DNA of 64,000 nt from Mycobacterium sp. 141 (lineage in GTDB: Bacteria; Actinomycetota; Actinomycetes; Mycobacteriales; Mycobacteriaceae). Below the pieces are notes generated by a model. That model had not been told where the DNA came from and did not search any database. It worked only from the letters and a program-made list of their open reading frames with translations. The stretch is from contig NZ_KB908256.1 in NCBI RefSeq assembly GCF_000382405.1, forward strand, positions 186,001-250,000, in the 5' to 3' direction. Of the stretch, positions 25,948 to 36,447 are shown piece after piece (position 1 is the stretch's first letter; each line of letters starts with the position of its first letter). Made by a program: the position numbers and the translations under genes.

Positions 25948-27375
25948 TTACAGCGGGATGTTCTTGTGGCGACCGCGGCGATGCGGTGTTTCGGCGAGTG
26001 CCTGGGTGATCTTGCTGCGAGTATGCGCCGGGTCGATCTTTTCGTCGACCACGCCGATCTCGATCGCGGAATCCACGCCGCCGGTGATGCGCTCGTGCTC
26101 GATCGCCAGTTCCTCGTGCAGGGCGTCGCGCTCTGCCGGATCGGCGACGGCGGCCAGCTTCTTCTTGTGCAGGATGCCGACTGCGGCCTTGGCGCCCATC
26201 ACGGCGACCTCGGCGTCCGGCCAGGCGAACACCTTGGTGGCGTTGAGCGACCGGGCGTTCATCGCGATGTAGGCACCGCCGTAGATCTTGCGGGTCACCA
26301 GCGTGACGCGGGGGACCGTCGACTCGCCGAAGGCGTGCAGCAGCTTGGCGCCGCGGCGCACCACGCCGCCCCATTCCTGGTCCACACCGGGCAGGTAACC
26401 GGGCACATCGACCACGACCACCAGTGGGACCCCGAACGCGTCGCACAACCGCACGAAACGCGCTGCCTTCTCGGCACTTTCGGAGTTCAGGCAGCCGCCC
26501 AGGCGCAACGGGTTGTTGGCGATCACGCCGACGGTACGGCCGGCCAGTCGTCCGAGGCCGACGACGATCGACGGTGCCCACTTGCCCTGGAATTCCTCGA
26601 ACGGCACACCCTCGTCGAGCAGAGCGGTGATCAGCGGGTGCACGTCGTAGGCGCGGCGTGCCGACTCGGGCAGCAGCGCGTGCAGGTCGGTGTCACCGGA
26701 CTCGGCCTTGCTGCGGTCGAAATGACCCTGCTGGCAGAACAATCCGACCAGGCGACGGCCCCGCTCGTAGGCGTCGAGCTCGTCGTCGGCGACGATGTGG
26801 CACACGCCGGACTTCTTGTGGTGGGCGTCGGGGCCGCCGAGCGACACCATGTCGACGTCCTCGCCGGTGACGCTGCGCACGACGTCGGGGCCGGTGACGA
26901 ACACCTTACTGTCCGGGGCCATGACGATCACGTCGGTTAGGGCGGGCCCGTAGGCCGCGCCGCCGGCGGCGAAGCCGACGACCACAGAGATCTGCGGGAT
27001 GTATCCGGACGCACGGATCATCGCCTCGAACACGAGGCCGACCGCGTGCAGGGCCTTGACGCCCTCGGCCAGCCGGGCGCCACCCGAGTGCCAGATGCCG
27101 ACGATGGGATTCTGGTCTGCGATGGCGGTGTCGTAGGCGTTGACGATGTGGGCGCAGCCGTCCACACCCATCGCACCGCCCATGACGGTGCCGTCGGTGC
27201 AGAAGGCGACGGTCCGAACACCGTTGACGGTGCCCGCGGCGGCGAGCACACCGGAACGATCACGCTCGTGCAGGAGCTCGACGTCGCAGCCGTCGTCGAA
27301 GAACGTCTTCAGTCGGAGCAGTGGGTCGCGCGGATCGAGTGACTCGGCAGCCGCCTCGGGGGCCATGATGGTCAT
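25948..27375 (-). CDS. accD6: Acetyl/propionyl-CoA carboxyltransferase beta subunit
   Basis: A 475-residue carboxyltransferase of the acyl-CoA carboxylase complex, which makes malonyl-CoA for FAS-I and FAS-II. The carboxyltransferase signatures are present: GGAYIAMNARSLNATKVFAWPDAEVAVMG in the C-terminal half and the GIWHSGGARLAEGVKAL oxyanion region in the N-terminal half. ATG 27375 follows GGAGG (27382-27386 on the complementary strand), matching the 473-residue M. tuberculosis AccD6. It is the last gene of the fabD-acpM-kasA-kasB-accD6 cluster and may have additional transcription from the 55-bp gap upstream. The hairpin at 25875 lies beyond its stop. Confidence 0.95.
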   Translation of the reverse strand: MTIMAPEAAAESLDPRDPLLRLKTFFDDGCDVELLHERDRSGVLAAAGTVNGVRTVAFCTDGTVMGGAMGVDGCAHIVNAYDTAIADQNPIVGIWHSGGARLAEGVKALHAVGLVFEAMIRASGYIPQISVVVGFAAGGAAYGPALTDVIVMAPDSKVFVTGPDVVRSVTGEDVDMVSLGGPDAHHKKSGVCHIVADDELDAYERGRRLVGLFCQQGHFDRSKAESGDTDLHALLPESARRAYDVHPLITALLDEGVPFEEFQGKWAPSIVVGLGRLAGRTVGVIANNPLRLGGCLNSESAEKAARFVRLCDAFGVPLVVVVDVPGYLPGVDQEWGGVVRRGAKLLHAFGESTVPRVTLVTRKIYGGAYIAMNARSLNATKVFAWPDAEVAVMGAKAAVGILHKKKLAAVADPAERDALHEELAIEHERITGGVDSAIEIGVVDEKIDPAHTRSKITQALAETPHRRGRHKNIPL

Positions 27376-27430
27376 ACAAACCTCCTTGTAGCTGTCGGAT
27401 GCCGGCCAGCCTTGCGGGAAATGCTGTGTG

Positions 27431-28684
27431 TCAGTACTTCCCGAAGGTGAGCGCGACGTTGTGCCCACCGAATCCGAAAGAGTTGTTGATTGCGTACTGG
27501 TAGTTACCCTGCCTCGGCTCGCCGGCGACGACGTCGAGGTCGATCTCCGGGTCGAGGTTGTGCAGGTTGAGGGTCGGCGGAATGATGCCTTCCTTCAATG
27601 CCAGCACCGTGAGGATGGACTCGACCGCTCCGACCGCTCCGACCGAATGGCCCAGGGCCGACTTCGGGGCGTACACGGCCGGCTTGTGGCCGCCCATCGC
27701 GTTGTTGATCGCTTTGCCCTCGGCGACGTCACCGACGCTGGTTCCGGTGGCGTGGGCGTTGACATGGTCGATGTCGCCGGGCTGCAGACCCGCCAGCTGG
27801 ATGGCACGGGTCATCGCGTGACCGGCTTGCTCGCCGTTCGGATCCGGGGCCACGATGTGGTAGCCGTCGGAGGTCACGCTCGCGCCCATCAGCCGGCCCA
27901 GGATGTTGGCGCCGCGGGCCTTGGCGTGCTCTTCGGTCTCGATGACCAGCAGGGCGCCCGCCTCACCGAAGACGAATCCGTTGCGGTCCCTGTCGAACGG
28001 GCGACAGGCGCCCTGCGGATCGTCGTTGCTGTTGGACAGCACGATGCGCATCTGGGCGAAGCCGGCGATCGGCACGGCTTCGATCTTGGTTTCCACCCCA
28101 CCGCAGATGGCGATATCGGCTTCGCCGAACACGATGTTGCGCCACGCGTTCGCGATGGCTTCGGAACCGGACGCACAAGCCGAGATCAGGGTGCTCACCC
28201 CGGCCTTGGCGTGGCGCTCGAGTCCGACGGCGGCGGCAGCGCCATTGGGCATGTACATCTGCACGACCAGTGGTGACACGGCGCGCAGCCCTTTGTTCCG
28301 CAGGCCGTCGTAGGCGTATACCAACTCCTCGGCCGATCCCATACCGGTGCCGATCGACACCATGAGTCGTCGGGTATCGACCTCCGGTGAGCCTGCGTTT
28401 GCCCATACCCGGCGGCCGATCACCGTCGACATCTTCTGTAGATAGGACAAGCGACGCAGCTCGACACGAGTCAGCTCGTGATCGAAATCTTCCAGAAGGT
28501 GCCCACCGATACGAACCGGCAGGTCGTACTGCTCGACGAACGGATCGGTGAGTAACCGGATGCCGCTCTGGCCGTCGAGCAGTTTCTTCCAGGTGCTTTC
28601 CGCATCAGTTGCCAGCGCCGTCGACATGGCTACGCCGGTGACAACCACGTTGGGCAGACCGTTACCCGTGGACAATCCCGCCAT
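27431..28684 (-). CDS. kasB: Beta-ketoacyl-ACP synthase
   Basis: A 417-residue FAS-II condensing enzyme. The catalytic Cys is in [16 protein letters not shown], and the two histidines are in [14 protein letters not shown] and [18 protein letters not shown] 28684 gives the same length as M. tuberculosis KasB; a longer open frame has an unrelated N-terminus. KasB extends meromycolate chains to full length and is important for acid-fastness. The catalytic block reads VNAHAT where most KAS proteins have VNAHGT. The gene is 40 bp downstream of kasA and 63% or more similar to it by eye over most of the length. Confidence 0.95.
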   Translation of the reverse strand: MAGLSTGNGLPNVVVTGVAMSTALATDAESTWKKLLDGQSGIRLLTDPFVEQYDLPVRIGGHLLEDFDHELTRVELRRLSYLQKMSTVIGRRVWANAGSPEVDTRRLMVSIGTGMGSAEELVYAYDGLRNKGLRAVSPLVVQMYMPNGAAAAVGLERHAKAGVSTLISACASGSEAIANAWRNIVFGEADIAICGGVETKIEAVPIAGFAQMRIVLSNSNDDPQGACRPFDRDRNGFVFGEAGALLVIETEEHAKARGANILGRLMGASVTSDGYHIVAPDPNGEQAGHAMTRAIQLAGLQPGDIDHVNAHATGTSVGDVAEGKAINNAMGGHKPAVYAPKSALGHSVGAVGAVESILTVLALKEGIIPPTLNLHNLDPEIDLDVVAGEPRQGNYQYAINNSFGFGGHNVALTFGKY

Positions 28685-28724
28685 ATTTACGGTGTCTTTC
28701 CTTCCGTGCCTTACTGCTTGAGCG

Positions 28725-29975
28725 TCAGTACCGTCCGAAGGCCAGGGCCACATTGTGGCCACCGAATCCGAACGAGTTGTTGATGGCGTACTGGTATTCG
28801 CCGTACCGAGGCTCGCCTGCAACGATATCGAGATCAATCTCAGGATCAGGCGTCTCGTAATTCAGTGTCGGGGGGATGACGCCGTCGCGCAGCGCCAGCA
28901 CCGTCAGGATCGACTCCAGGGCACCCACGGCGCCGATGGAGTGGCCCAGGGCCGACTTCGGTGCGTACACCGCGGCATGCTCCACGCCGGCGACCCGGAT
29001 GGCATTCGCCTCGGCGACATCGCCGATCGAGGTGGACGTGGCGTGGGCGTTGACGTGCTGGATGTCCTTGGGATCCAGTCCCGCGGTCTCCATCGCACGT
29101 TTCATCGCCTGGCCGGCCCGCAGGCCGTCCGCTGCCGGAGCGACCATGTGGAAGGCGTCGGAGGTGATACCGGCACCCAGGATGCGGGCCAGCGGCTTGG
29201 CGCCGCGGGCTAGGGCGTGCTCCTCGGTCTCGATGATCATGAGCGCACCGGCCTCGCCGAAGACGAACCCGTCACGGTCCTTGTCGAACGGACGCGACGC
29301 TGCCTCGGGATCGTCGTTGCGGGTCGACATCGCACGCATCATCGAGAACGCCGCGATGGGCAGCGCCTCAATGGCACCCTCGACGCCACCGCAGACGGCG
29401 AAGTCGGCATCACCCATGACGATCTGACGCCAGGCGTGGGCGATACCCTCCGAGCCCGACGAACAGGCCGACACCGGCGTGATGACCCCGGCGCGGGCGC
29501 CGAGCTCGAGGCCGACGACTGCGGCCGCACCGTTGGGCATGATCATCTGAACGGCCAGCGGGGACACCTTGCGGGGCCCGCCCTCGTTCATCGCGTCATA
29601 GGTCTCGACGATCTTCTCACCGCCACCGAGCCCGGTGCCGATCACGACCGCAAAACGGTCGGGGTCGACCTCGGGGCTACCCGCGGTTTCCCACAACTGT
29701 TTGCCGAGGTACTTGGCCATCCGCTGCACGTAGGACATGCGGCGCATCTCCAGGCGGGTCATCAGTGGATCGAGCGGCTCCTTGAGGTGGCCGCCGATCT
29801 TGGCTGCAAGATCCCACTTTTCGACGAAGTCGTCTTCGAGGACGCGGATACCGCTCTCGCCTGCCAGCAGGCCCTTCCACGTGCTCTCGATATCCGGCGC
29901 GATCGAGGTCGTCGCCGTAACGGCGGTTACCACAACATTGGGGTAACCGCCATTAGCAGTGGAAGGCCTCGTCAC
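28725..29975 (-). CDS. kasA: Beta-ketoacyl-ACP synthase
   Basis: A 416-residue condensing enzyme, the essential FAS-II elongase and target of thiolactomycin-type inhibitors. Active-site Cys171 is in [16 protein letters not shown], His311 in HVNAHATST and His345 in [15 protein letters not shown], with the FGGHN motif at the end. The length is identical to M. tuberculosis KasA. GTG 29975 overlaps the acpM stop (GTGA), so translation is coupled and acpM and kasA are made together. The block VNAHATST differs from the usual VNAHGTAT in the second glycine. Confidence 0.96.
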   Translation of the reverse strand: MTRPSTANGGYPNVVVTAVTATTSIAPDIESTWKGLLAGESGIRVLEDDFVEKWDLAAKIGGHLKEPLDPLMTRLEMRRMSYVQRMAKYLGKQLWETAGSPEVDPDRFAVVIGTGLGGGEKIVETYDAMNEGGPRKVSPLAVQMIMPNGAAAVVGLELGARAGVITPVSACSSGSEGIAHAWRQIVMGDADFAVCGGVEGAIEALPIAAFSMMRAMSTRNDDPEAASRPFDKDRDGFVFGEAGALMIIETEEHALARGAKPLARILGAGITSDAFHMVAPAADGLRAGQAMKRAMETAGLDPKDIQHVNAHATSTSIGDVAEANAIRVAGVEHAAVYAPKSALGHSIGAVGALESILTVLALRDGVIPPTLNYETPDPEIDLDIVAGEPRYGEYQYAINNSFGFGGHNVALAFGRY

Positions 29976-30271
29976 TGGTCTGCCGAGAACTTCTCACGCA
30001 GGGCGGCGGCGGCCTCGGGGTTCTCTTCCTCGAGCTTCTGGATGTAGGCGACGACGTCACCGACGGTCCGCAGACCGGCCAGATCCTCATCCGGGATCTT
30101 CACGCCGTACTTGTCCTCGGTCTGCACCGCGATCTCCACCATCGACAGCGAGTCGATGTCCAGGTCGTCGACGAAGCTCTTCTCCGGGGTCACCTCAGAC
30201 GGCTCGATGCCGGTGACCTCTTCGATGATCTCGGCGAGACCGGCAATGATTTCTTCCTGACTGGCGGCCAC
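29972..30271 (-). CDS. acpM: Meromycolate acyl carrier protein
   Basis: A 99-residue acidic acyl carrier protein. The phosphopantetheine attachment Ser41 lies in D-S-L-S (residues 40-43). The C-terminal extension of about 20 residues ([22 protein letters not shown]) distinguishes mycobacterial AcpM from ordinary ACPs. GTG 30271 is preceded by AGAAGGAG. It carries the growing meroacid chain between FabD, KasA/KasB and the reductive enzymes. It overlaps the kasA start by 4 nt and follows fabD by 85 bp. Confidence 0.97.
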   Translation of the reverse strand: MAASQEEIIAGLAEIIEEVTGIEPSEVTPEKSFVDDLDIDSLSMVEIAVQTEDKYGVKIPDEDLAGLRTVGDVVAYIQKLEEENPEAAAALREKFSADQ

Positions 30272-30356
30272 TGTGGCTCCTTCTCATTGGTGTTGGTATG
30301 TCCCCCTGTGCGGAGGACTCTTTGGAACGTCTTTGTGTCGTGCTGGTCGAACGGAT

Positions 30357-31289
30357 CTAGAGCTCGGTGAGCGTTTCGAGGTCGTCCGGGGACTTGATCG
30401 GACGAGTTGGGGTGCCCTTCAGTTCCCGTTTGGCGATTCCCACGAGCGTTCCGGCGGGCGGGAACTCGACAATCCCGGAGGTGTTGCGGTCGCGGAGCGT
30501 GGCGGTGCACAGGTCCCAACGCACAGGCTTGGTCAGCTGGGCGATCAGCTTCTGCATCGCGTCGGCGGCCGAAGCCACGGGCTGCCCGTCGGCGTTCGAC
30601 AGAAGCGTCGCGGTAGGTTCAGCGGTCGTTACAGACTCCGCAGCCGCGGCGTACCCGTCGAGCGCGGAAGCCATGAACTGGGTGTGGAAAGCGCCTGCAG
30701 TAGCGAGCTGGCGCACCCGAGCCTTGGCCGGCGGGTCTTCGGCCAGTTTTTCCAGCGCCGACACGGTGCCGGCGGCCACGATCTGGCCTGCGGCGTTTCG
30801 GTTGGCCGGGACCAGGTCGAGTCGAGCCAGCGTTTCAAGTACGGAGGCCTCGTCGCCGCCCAGCACCGCCGACATGCCGGTGGGCTCGATGGCGCAGGCC
30901 TTGGCCATCTCGGCGCCGCGGGTGGCGGCCAGCTTGACCGCATCGTCGGCGGAGATCACGCCGGCGATCGCGTAGGCAGCGATCTCACCGACGGAATGGC
31001 CTGCGACGATGATCTCGGCGGGAGCGATCTTGTCGAGTACACCGCGCCGGACGAGTTCTTCATGGGCCAGCAGCGTCGCCGCCACCACGAGCGGCTGTGT
31101 CACCGCGGTGTCGGTGATCTCCTCGGCCGTTGCCGTGGTGCCCAGACGGGCCAGATCCAGTCCGCTGATCTGCGACCAGGTCGCGAGACGGTCAGCGGCG
31201 CCCGGCAGCTCCAGCCAGGGGGCGAGCATGCCGGGTGTCTGCGAGCCCTGTCCGGGGGCAAGCAATGCGAGCACGGGTCCTTGAGGCAC
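30357..31289 (-). CDS. fabD: Malonyl-CoA:ACP transacylase
   Basis: A 310-residue transacylase that loads malonate onto AcpM. APGQGSQTPGM at the start is the nucleotide-thioester (oxyanion) loop, the nucleophile is in GHSVGEIAAYA and the catalytic His is near GAFHTQFM. GTG 31289 is the first start downstream of the operator at 31356-31376. It is the first gene of the FAS-II operon on the minus strand, with mabR immediately upstream and in the same orientation. Confidence 0.95.
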   Translation of the reverse strand: MPQGPVLALLAPGQGSQTPGMLAPWLELPGAADRLATWSQISGLDLARLGTTATAEEITDTAVTQPLVVAATLLAHEELVRRGVLDKIAPAEIIVAGHSVGEIAAYAIAGVISADDAVKLAATRGAEMAKACAIEPTGMSAVLGGDEASVLETLARLDLVPANRNAAGQIVAAGTVSALEKLAEDPPAKARVRQLATAGAFHTQFMASALDGYAAAAESVTTAEPTATLLSNADGQPVASAADAMQKLIAQLTKPVRWDLCTATLRDRNTSGIVEFPPAGTLVGIAKRELKGTPTRPIKSPDDLETLTEL

Positions 31290-31355
31290 GTCTTTAAGAG
31301 AACACTGTGAAGATGGTTTTGCGCCGTGTAAGAGATTATGAACCTTGTCTTATGT

Positions 31356-31376
31356 TTTTGTGGAAAGTCCACAAAA
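31356..31376. promoter_or_regulatory. MabR-type operator upstream of fabD
   Basis: A perfect palindrome of TTTTGTGGA and TCCACAAAA with the 3-bp centre AAG. It is in the mabR-fabD intergenic region, which is less GC-rich than its neighbours, about 67 bp before the fabD start. MabR is known to bind the FAS-II promoter; a TTTTGT/ACAAAA-type inverted repeat fits what I recall, so this is the most likely site. The position would allow control of the whole fabD operon. Confidence 0.75.
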
Positions 31377-31437
31377 GTGCACGTGATGCGACATGCCCGA
31401 TACCTCACCGCGACACATGTTTGTCGTGAGATTGCCG

Positions 31438-32724
31438 CTACCAGGCCCGACGCCCGCCCCCGCCGGCCGGTCCGACGGCGGGAACGGCCTTGGCGATGCT
31501 GTTTGGCGTCCTCGACTGAGACGGCTGCGCACTCAACCGTCCGACGGTGGCCGCTACCCGCAATACATAGGCGTCCCGGGGTACCGCGGGGTCACGTCCG
31601 GTGAAGTCGGCGATCCGTTTTAGTCGGTACCGCACCGTATTTGGATGAACGAACAATTTGCGGGCGCAGGCCTCGATCGCACCCCCGGAATCGAGGTAGG
31701 CGTCGAGGGTTTCGGTGAGTGCTGGACCCGCGTCGGCGAGCGGTCGCATCACCTCGGTTGCCAACGTCGCGATCGCGTCCAGATCACCCAATAGCGCCCG
31801 CTCCGGCAGCAGTTCGCGAGCCGGGACCGGTCGAGGCGCACCGCTCCACCCGGCCACGGCGTTCATTCCGGAGATGGCCTCGGTCGCGCTGCGGTGCGCG
31901 GCCGCCAGGGTGTGGGCCAACGGACCGATCACCACCGGGCCGTCGGCGAACACGATCATCAGTTCAGACAGGAACCGGTCGGTCGGCGACAACGGGCCGG
32001 ACACGATGGTGACGAGCCAGGTGCCGTGCACATCCGACAGTGCTGTCCGGTCGTGGCGCTGCACCACGTCACGTACGTCGTCGCTGGCCAAGTCTATGCG
32101 GTCCGGGTGGGGCAGGCCCACGATCACTGTGGCGGGGGCGGTGGCATCCCAGTTCAGTGCGGCAGCCTGGGACTGCAACTCGGGGCCGACGTCACCGCGC
32201 ACCACTGCGTCGACGACGTTGGCCTCCATCCGTCTGTCCCAGGCGCCGCGGGCCTCGGCCTGGTCGGCGTAGGCACTGGCGGCGGCGAACGCCAGGTCGC
32301 GGCTGTACCGCAGGATCCCAGCGGTCAGCGCGGTCAGCTGCTCCTCCGAGCGCGCCAGCAGCGGTACAACTTCCTCGAAGAACTCCATGGTGGTGCGCAC
32401 CATCTCCACCGACTGCCGTAGGGCGATCCGGCGCCGCAGATCTTGGGGCACAACCTCGAAGGCCTGTGCGGTGTACCCGACGTCGCTCTGCGGGTTGCGC
32501 ATCCACTCCACGAAGTTGACGACGGCAGTCTGGACCACCAGCTGCACGCTTGCCCGCTGCGATGCGTCGAGCTCGGCGAAAAACGACAAGCGGTCTTCCA
32601 TCGCGTGCACGGCCTCGGTGGCGAGCCGGCCGGAGTATTGCTTCAGCCGGCGCAGCACCGAGTCCGGCACTGCTTCCAAAACCTCGACCGTGGTCTTCGG
32701 CGGGACAAACCGTTTGTCGGTCAT
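31438..32724 (-). CDS. mabR: FAS-II operon regulator, PucR-type
   Basis: A 428-residue regulator: a long helical N-terminal sensing region, a GGDEF-like/CdaR middle, and a C-terminal PucR-type HTH (GAIEACARKLFVHPNTVRYRLKRIADFTGRD, about residues 355-385). It is the positional and domain equivalent of M. tuberculosis MabR (Rv2242), which controls fabD-acpM-kasA-kasB-accD6. The glycine-rich C-terminal tail is poorly conserved. ATG 32724 is used. An intergenic palindrome at 31356 lies between it and fabD. It follows aceE by about 115 bp, with a long hairpin between them. Confidence 0.9.
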   Translation of the reverse strand: MTDKRFVPPKTTVEVLEAVPDSVLRRLKQYSGRLATEAVHAMEDRLSFFAELDASQRASVQLVVQTAVVNFVEWMRNPQSDVGYTAQAFEVVPQDLRRRIALRQSVEMVRTTMEFFEEVVPLLARSEEQLTALTAGILRYSRDLAFAAASAYADQAEARGAWDRRMEANVVDAVVRGDVGPELQSQAAALNWDATAPATVIVGLPHPDRIDLASDDVRDVVQRHDRTALSDVHGTWLVTIVSGPLSPTDRFLSELMIVFADGPVVIGPLAHTLAAAHRSATEAISGMNAVAGWSGAPRPVPARELLPERALLGDLDAIATLATEVMRPLADAGPALTETLDAYLDSGGAIEACARKLFVHPNTVRYRLKRIADFTGRDPAVPRDAYVLRVAATVGRLSAQPSQSRTPNSIAKAVPAVGPAGGGGRRAW

Positions 32725-32767
32725 CCCTAAAAGCTACGCCGATGTTCTAGTCGATTCCTCCAAACCC

Positions 32768-32838
32768 TTCTCCGCGAGCAGACACCTAGGTACGCGACAC
32801 GCCGCATTTCGGGTACCGCAGTGTCTGCTCGCGGAGAA
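32768..32838. terminator. Long hairpin after aceE
   Basis: TTCTCCGCGAGCAGACAC at 32768-32785 and its exact complement at 32821-32838 form an 18-bp stem enclosing a 35-nt loop that itself contains GGTAC/GTACC. It begins 3 bp beyond the aceE stop and ends before mabR. It may end aceE transcription; its size and perfection also fit an interspersed palindromic repeat. No T-run follows it. Confidence 0.7.
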
Positions 32839-32840
32839 AG

Positions 32841-35630
32841 TTATGCGCTGCCGGTGTCTGCGTAGGAGATTGCGGCGGCGGCGACGTCGTCGATGCGGTA
32901 CTTGCGAGCGGCTTCGGCGGCAGCTGAGGCATCGATGTTGCCGTCGCGGGCGAGCCCTTCCAGTACCGCGACGACAACGGATTCGGCGTCGGTGTTGAAG
33001 TAGCGGCGCGCGGCGGGGCGAGTGTCGGAGAAGCCGAACCCGTCGGTGCCCAGCGTGATGTAGGTGCCGGGGACCCAGGGGCGGATCTGCTCGGGCACCG
33101 CCCGCATCCAGTCGGATACGGCCACCACCGGGCCGGTCGCCCCGGCCAGTGCGGTGGTCACAAAGGGTGTCTGCGACGGCTGATCGGGATGGCGCAGCCG
33201 GTGGCGTTCGATCTCCACCCCCTCGCGGTTGAGCTCACCCCAGCTGGTCACCGACCACACATCCGCGGCGACATCCCACTGCTCGGCCAACAGATCTGCC
33301 GCCCGCAGGGCTTCGGGCATCGCCACGCCGGAGGCCAGGATCTGGGCGCTGTGGGCCCGCGGCTCGGCGGCGGCGCGGTAGCGGTACATGCCGCGGAGCA
33401 GGGCTTCGGTGTCCAGGCCGTCGGGTTCGGCGGGCTGCACGTACGGCTCGTTGTAGATGGTGATGTAGAAGAACACGTTCTCGGGGTGCTCGCCGTACAT
33501 CCGCTGCAGGCCGCTTTCGATGATGTGGGCGATCTCGTAGGCGAACGCCGGGTCGTAGGTGACCGCGGCGGGGTTGGTAGAGGCGAGCAGCAGCGAGTGC
33601 CCGTCGGCGTGTTGCAGGCCTTCGCCGGTCAATGTGGTGCGACCCGCGGTGGCGCCGAGCACGAAGCCCTTGGCCATCTGATCGGCCGCCGCCCACAACC
33701 CGTCGCCGGTGCGCTGGAACCCGAACATCGAGTAGAAGATGTAGATCGGGATCATCGGCTCGTCGTGGGTCGAATACGAGGTGCCGACCGCCGTGAACGA
33801 CGAAGTGGACCCGGCCTCGTTGATGCCCTCGTGCAGGATGTGCCCGGCTTCGGATTCCTTGTAGGCCAGCATCAATGCCGAGTCCACCGAGGTGTAGAGC
33901 TGCCCGTTGCGGTTGTAGATCTTCAACGACGGGAACCACGAGTCCATGCCGAAGGTACGGGCCTCATCGGGAATGATCGGCACCAGCCGCGGCCCGATGT
34001 TCTTGTCGCGCAACAGTTCCTTGAAGGTGCGCACCGTGGCCATGGTGGTGGCCACGGCCTGGTTGCCCGAACCCTTCCTCAGCGCCTTGTACGTCTCGGG
34101 AGCGGGCAGCGCCAACGGAGTGCTCTTGTTGCGCCGCGCGGGCACGAATCCGCCCAGGGCGCGGCGACGATCCAGCAGATAGCGGATCTCGGGGGTCTGC
34201 GGGCCCGGGTGGTAGTAGGGCGGCAGGTAGGGATCTTCCTCGAGCTGGGCATCGGAGATGGGGACTCGGGTGACATCGCGGAAATTTTTGAGGTCTTGCA
34301 GCGCCAGCTTCTTCATCTGGTGCGTGGCGTTGCGGCCCTCGAAGTGTTGTCCGAGGGTGTAGCCCTTGATGGTCTTGGCCAAGATGATGGTGGGCTGGCC
34401 CTTGTGTTCGGTGGCGGCCCGGTAGGCGGCATACACCTTGCGGTAGTCGTGGCCGCCGCGTTTGAGGTTCCAGATCTCCTGATCGGTCATCGGCTCGACG
34501 AGGGCCTTGGTGCGTGGGTCACGGCCGAAGAAGTGGTCGCGCACGTAGGCGCCGTCGTTGGCCTTGTAGGTCTGGTAGTCCCCGTCGGGGGTGATGTTCA
34601 TCAGGTTCACCAGCGCACCGTCGCGGTCGGCGTGCAGCAGGGCATCCCATTCACGGCCCCAGACCACCTTGATGACGTTCCAACCGGCCCCGCGGAAGAA
34701 CGACTCCAGTTCCTGGATGATCTTGCCGTTGCCACGCACCGGGCCGTCGAGACGTTGCAGGTTGCAGTTCACCACGAAGGTCAGGTTGTCCAGCGCCTCG
34801 TTGGCGGCCACCTGGATGAGGCCGCGGCTTTCCGGCTCGTCCATCTCACCGTCGCCGAGGAACGCCCACACGTGCTGATCGGAGGTGTCCTTGATGCCGC
34901 GGTCGTGCAGGTAGTGGTTGAACCGGGCCTGATAGATCGCGTTCATCGGGCCCAGGCCCATCGACACCGTCGGGAATTCCCAGAAGTCGGGCATCAACCG
35001 CGGGTGCGGATACGACGGCAGGCCGCCGCCCGGATGGCTGTGCTCCTGGCGGAAACCGTCGAGTTGATCAGCGGTCAGCCGGCCTTCCAGGAAGGCACGC
35101 GCGTAGATACCGGGGGAGGCGTGGCCCTGGATGAAGACCTGATCCCCGCCACCGGGGTGGGATTTGCCGCGGAAGAAATGGTTGAAACCCACCTCGTACA
35201 ACGACGCTGACGAAGCGTAGGTGGAGATATGTCCGCCCACGCCGACCCCCGGGCGTTGCGCGCGGTGCACCATGATGGCGGCATTCCACCGGATCCAGGC
35301 GCGGTAGCGCCGCTCGACATCCTCATCGCCGGGGAACCACGGCTCCAGATCGGTCGGGATGGTGTTGACATAGTCAGTCGAGGTCAGCGCCGGGATTGCC
35401 ACCCGCTTCTCCCGGGACCGTTCCAGCAGGCGCAGCATCAGATACCGGGCCCGGGCCGGCCCCGAACGCGCTAGCAACTCGTCGAACGACTCCAGCCACT
35501 CCCCGGTCTCATCGGTATCGATATCGGGAAGATAGGACGCAACCCCCTCCCGAATCACCCGAACCCGATCGGATTCTGCTGCGGTGATGGAGTTTTGAGC
35601 CAGGTCTTGGCGCGCGAACTCGGTGGTCAA
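32841..35630 (-). CDS. aceE: Pyruvate dehydrogenase E1 component, homodimeric type
   Basis: A 929-residue thiamine-diphosphate enzyme, within one residue of M. tuberculosis AceE (930). The TPP-binding motif is [25 protein letters not shown] followed by [16 protein letters not shown], and the transketolase-type pyrimidine domain is near [17 protein letters not shown]. It catalyses decarboxylation of pyruvate and acetyl transfer to the lipoyl E2 of the pyruvate dehydrogenase complex. The start is TTG 35630, with GGAGCGG upstream on the same strand; no ATG or GTG fits the family N-terminus as well. It is upstream of mabR. Confidence 0.96.
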   Translation of the reverse strand: MTTEFARQDLAQNSITAAESDRVRVIREGVASYLPDIDTDETGEWLESFDELLARSGPARARYLMLRLLERSREKRVAIPALTSTDYVNTIPTDLEPWFPGDEDVERRYRAWIRWNAAIMVHRAQRPGVGVGGHISTYASSASLYEVGFNHFFRGKSHPGGGDQVFIQGHASPGIYARAFLEGRLTADQLDGFRQEHSHPGGGLPSYPHPRLMPDFWEFPTVSMGLGPMNAIYQARFNHYLHDRGIKDTSDQHVWAFLGDGEMDEPESRGLIQVAANEALDNLTFVVNCNLQRLDGPVRGNGKIIQELESFFRGAGWNVIKVVWGREWDALLHADRDGALVNLMNITPDGDYQTYKANDGAYVRDHFFGRDPRTKALVEPMTDQEIWNLKRGGHDYRKVYAAYRAATEHKGQPTIILAKTIKGYTLGQHFEGRNATHQMKKLALQDLKNFRDVTRVPISDAQLEEDPYLPPYYHPGPQTPEIRYLLDRRRALGGFVPARRNKSTPLALPAPETYKALRKGSGNQAVATTMATVRTFKELLRDKNIGPRLVPIIPDEARTFGMDSWFPSLKIYNRNGQLYTSVDSALMLAYKESEAGHILHEGINEAGSTSSFTAVGTSYSTHDEPMIPIYIFYSMFGFQRTGDGLWAAADQMAKGFVLGATAGRTTLTGEGLQHADGHSLLLASTNPAAVTYDPAFAYEIAHIIESGLQRMYGEHPENVFFYITIYNEPYVQPAEPDGLDTEALLRGMYRYRAAAEPRAHSAQILASGVAMPEALRAADLLAEQWDVAADVWSVTSWGELNREGVEIERHRLRHPDQPSQTPFVTTALAGATGPVVAVSDWMRAVPEQIRPWVPGTYITLGTDGFGFSDTRPAARRYFNTDAESVVVAVLEGLARDGNIDASAAAEAARKYRIDDVAAAAISYADTGSA

Positions 35631-35775
35631 CTTCCGCTCCTTGTTAGGCGGTTAACAACTCATGGGTGCTTGTGGCGCCCTCTATCGTCCACCTATCGTG
35701 CCGTATTCGTGCCGTTGGGGTGTCCAGTGCAATGAACCCATCGGAATGGGCTCCAGCCGGTAACGTCTGCAGATC

Positions 35776-36351
35776 GTGCGGGTGGGTGGACAGTGGCGGG
35801 CGAGGCTGCGAATCGCCGGGGTCGTGGTCGGGAGTGCGGCGACGGCTGCCATGGTGATTGTCGGCTGCACGCGGATGTCCGCTGGTGTACCCGTCGCTGA
35901 CCAGCAGGAAGCCCAGCTGTACCGCGCCTCGATATCGGCATCGATCGACGCCTCGAAGTCCAGCTCGGCGACCCGGGAGTCGGAACGCCAGGCGGCATCG
36001 ACCACCCAGGCAGTCCGGACCGTGTGTGAGGACATGAGCACCTCGTCGGTGGACGCGGTCAACGCCGTCAACGCTTACGTCGCCGCCGCGAACAACCACG
36101 GCGATGTGCAGTCGAAGGTCGCATCGGCCGCCGATGCCCTCAATCACAGTGCTGACCTGGTAAGTTCCGGTATCGTCGATGCGCTCGCGCCGGATCTGCG
36201 CGCAGCGCTGACCGAGTGGGTGGACTCCGCCCGGGCGCTGGCGACGGCCATTTCGAACGATGCCGCGGTCGATACGATCAACGCGGCAACCGACCGGTCC
36301 AACACCGCCAAGACCGACGCGCTGGACCGGTGCGACAAGGCGTATCGATGA
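35776..36351 (+). CDS. Lipoprotein of unknown function
   Basis: A 191-residue predicted lipoprotein. The basic start and hydrophobic region end with the lipobox V-I-V-G-C at Cys31. The mature part is Ala/Ser/Asp-rich and helical, with no recognisable domain (DNHGDVQSKVASAADALNHSADLV-type segments around residues 105-130). GTG 35776 is used. It is divergent from aceE and upstream of DUF3052 and ahpE, as in M. tuberculosis (Rv2240c). Location outside the membrane is predicted; function is unknown. Confidence 0.8.
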   Translation: MRVGGQWRARLRIAGVVVGSAATAAMVIVGCTRMSAGVPVADQQEAQLYRASISASIDASKSSSATRESERQAASTTQAVRTVCEDMSTSSVDAVNAVNAYVAAANNHGDVQSKVASAADALNHSADLVSSGIVDALAPDLRAALTEWVDSARALATAISNDAAVDTINAATDRSNTAKTDALDRCDKAYR

Positions 36352-36447
36352 ACTGACCGGCACGCGCCCGCGCTTGGACATCGACATGCGACGATTAGGA
36401 CGAAAACGCATCGGCAGCGCACAAGAAAGCCTGAAGGAGGATCGACG

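Noticed and set aside
27431..28837. Longer start for kasB at 28837
   Set aside because: The added residues are the end of kasA in another frame plus the intergenic; ATG 28684 gives the family length.
31411..31426. CGACA/TGTCG stem just after mabR as a terminator
   Set aside because: The stem is only 5 bp and has no T-run; too weak to call.
33189..35210. Long open frame of 673 codons on the plus strand
   Set aside because: It is the antisense shadow of aceE, produced by high-GC codon bias; the minus strand encodes a full-length, recognisable enzyme.
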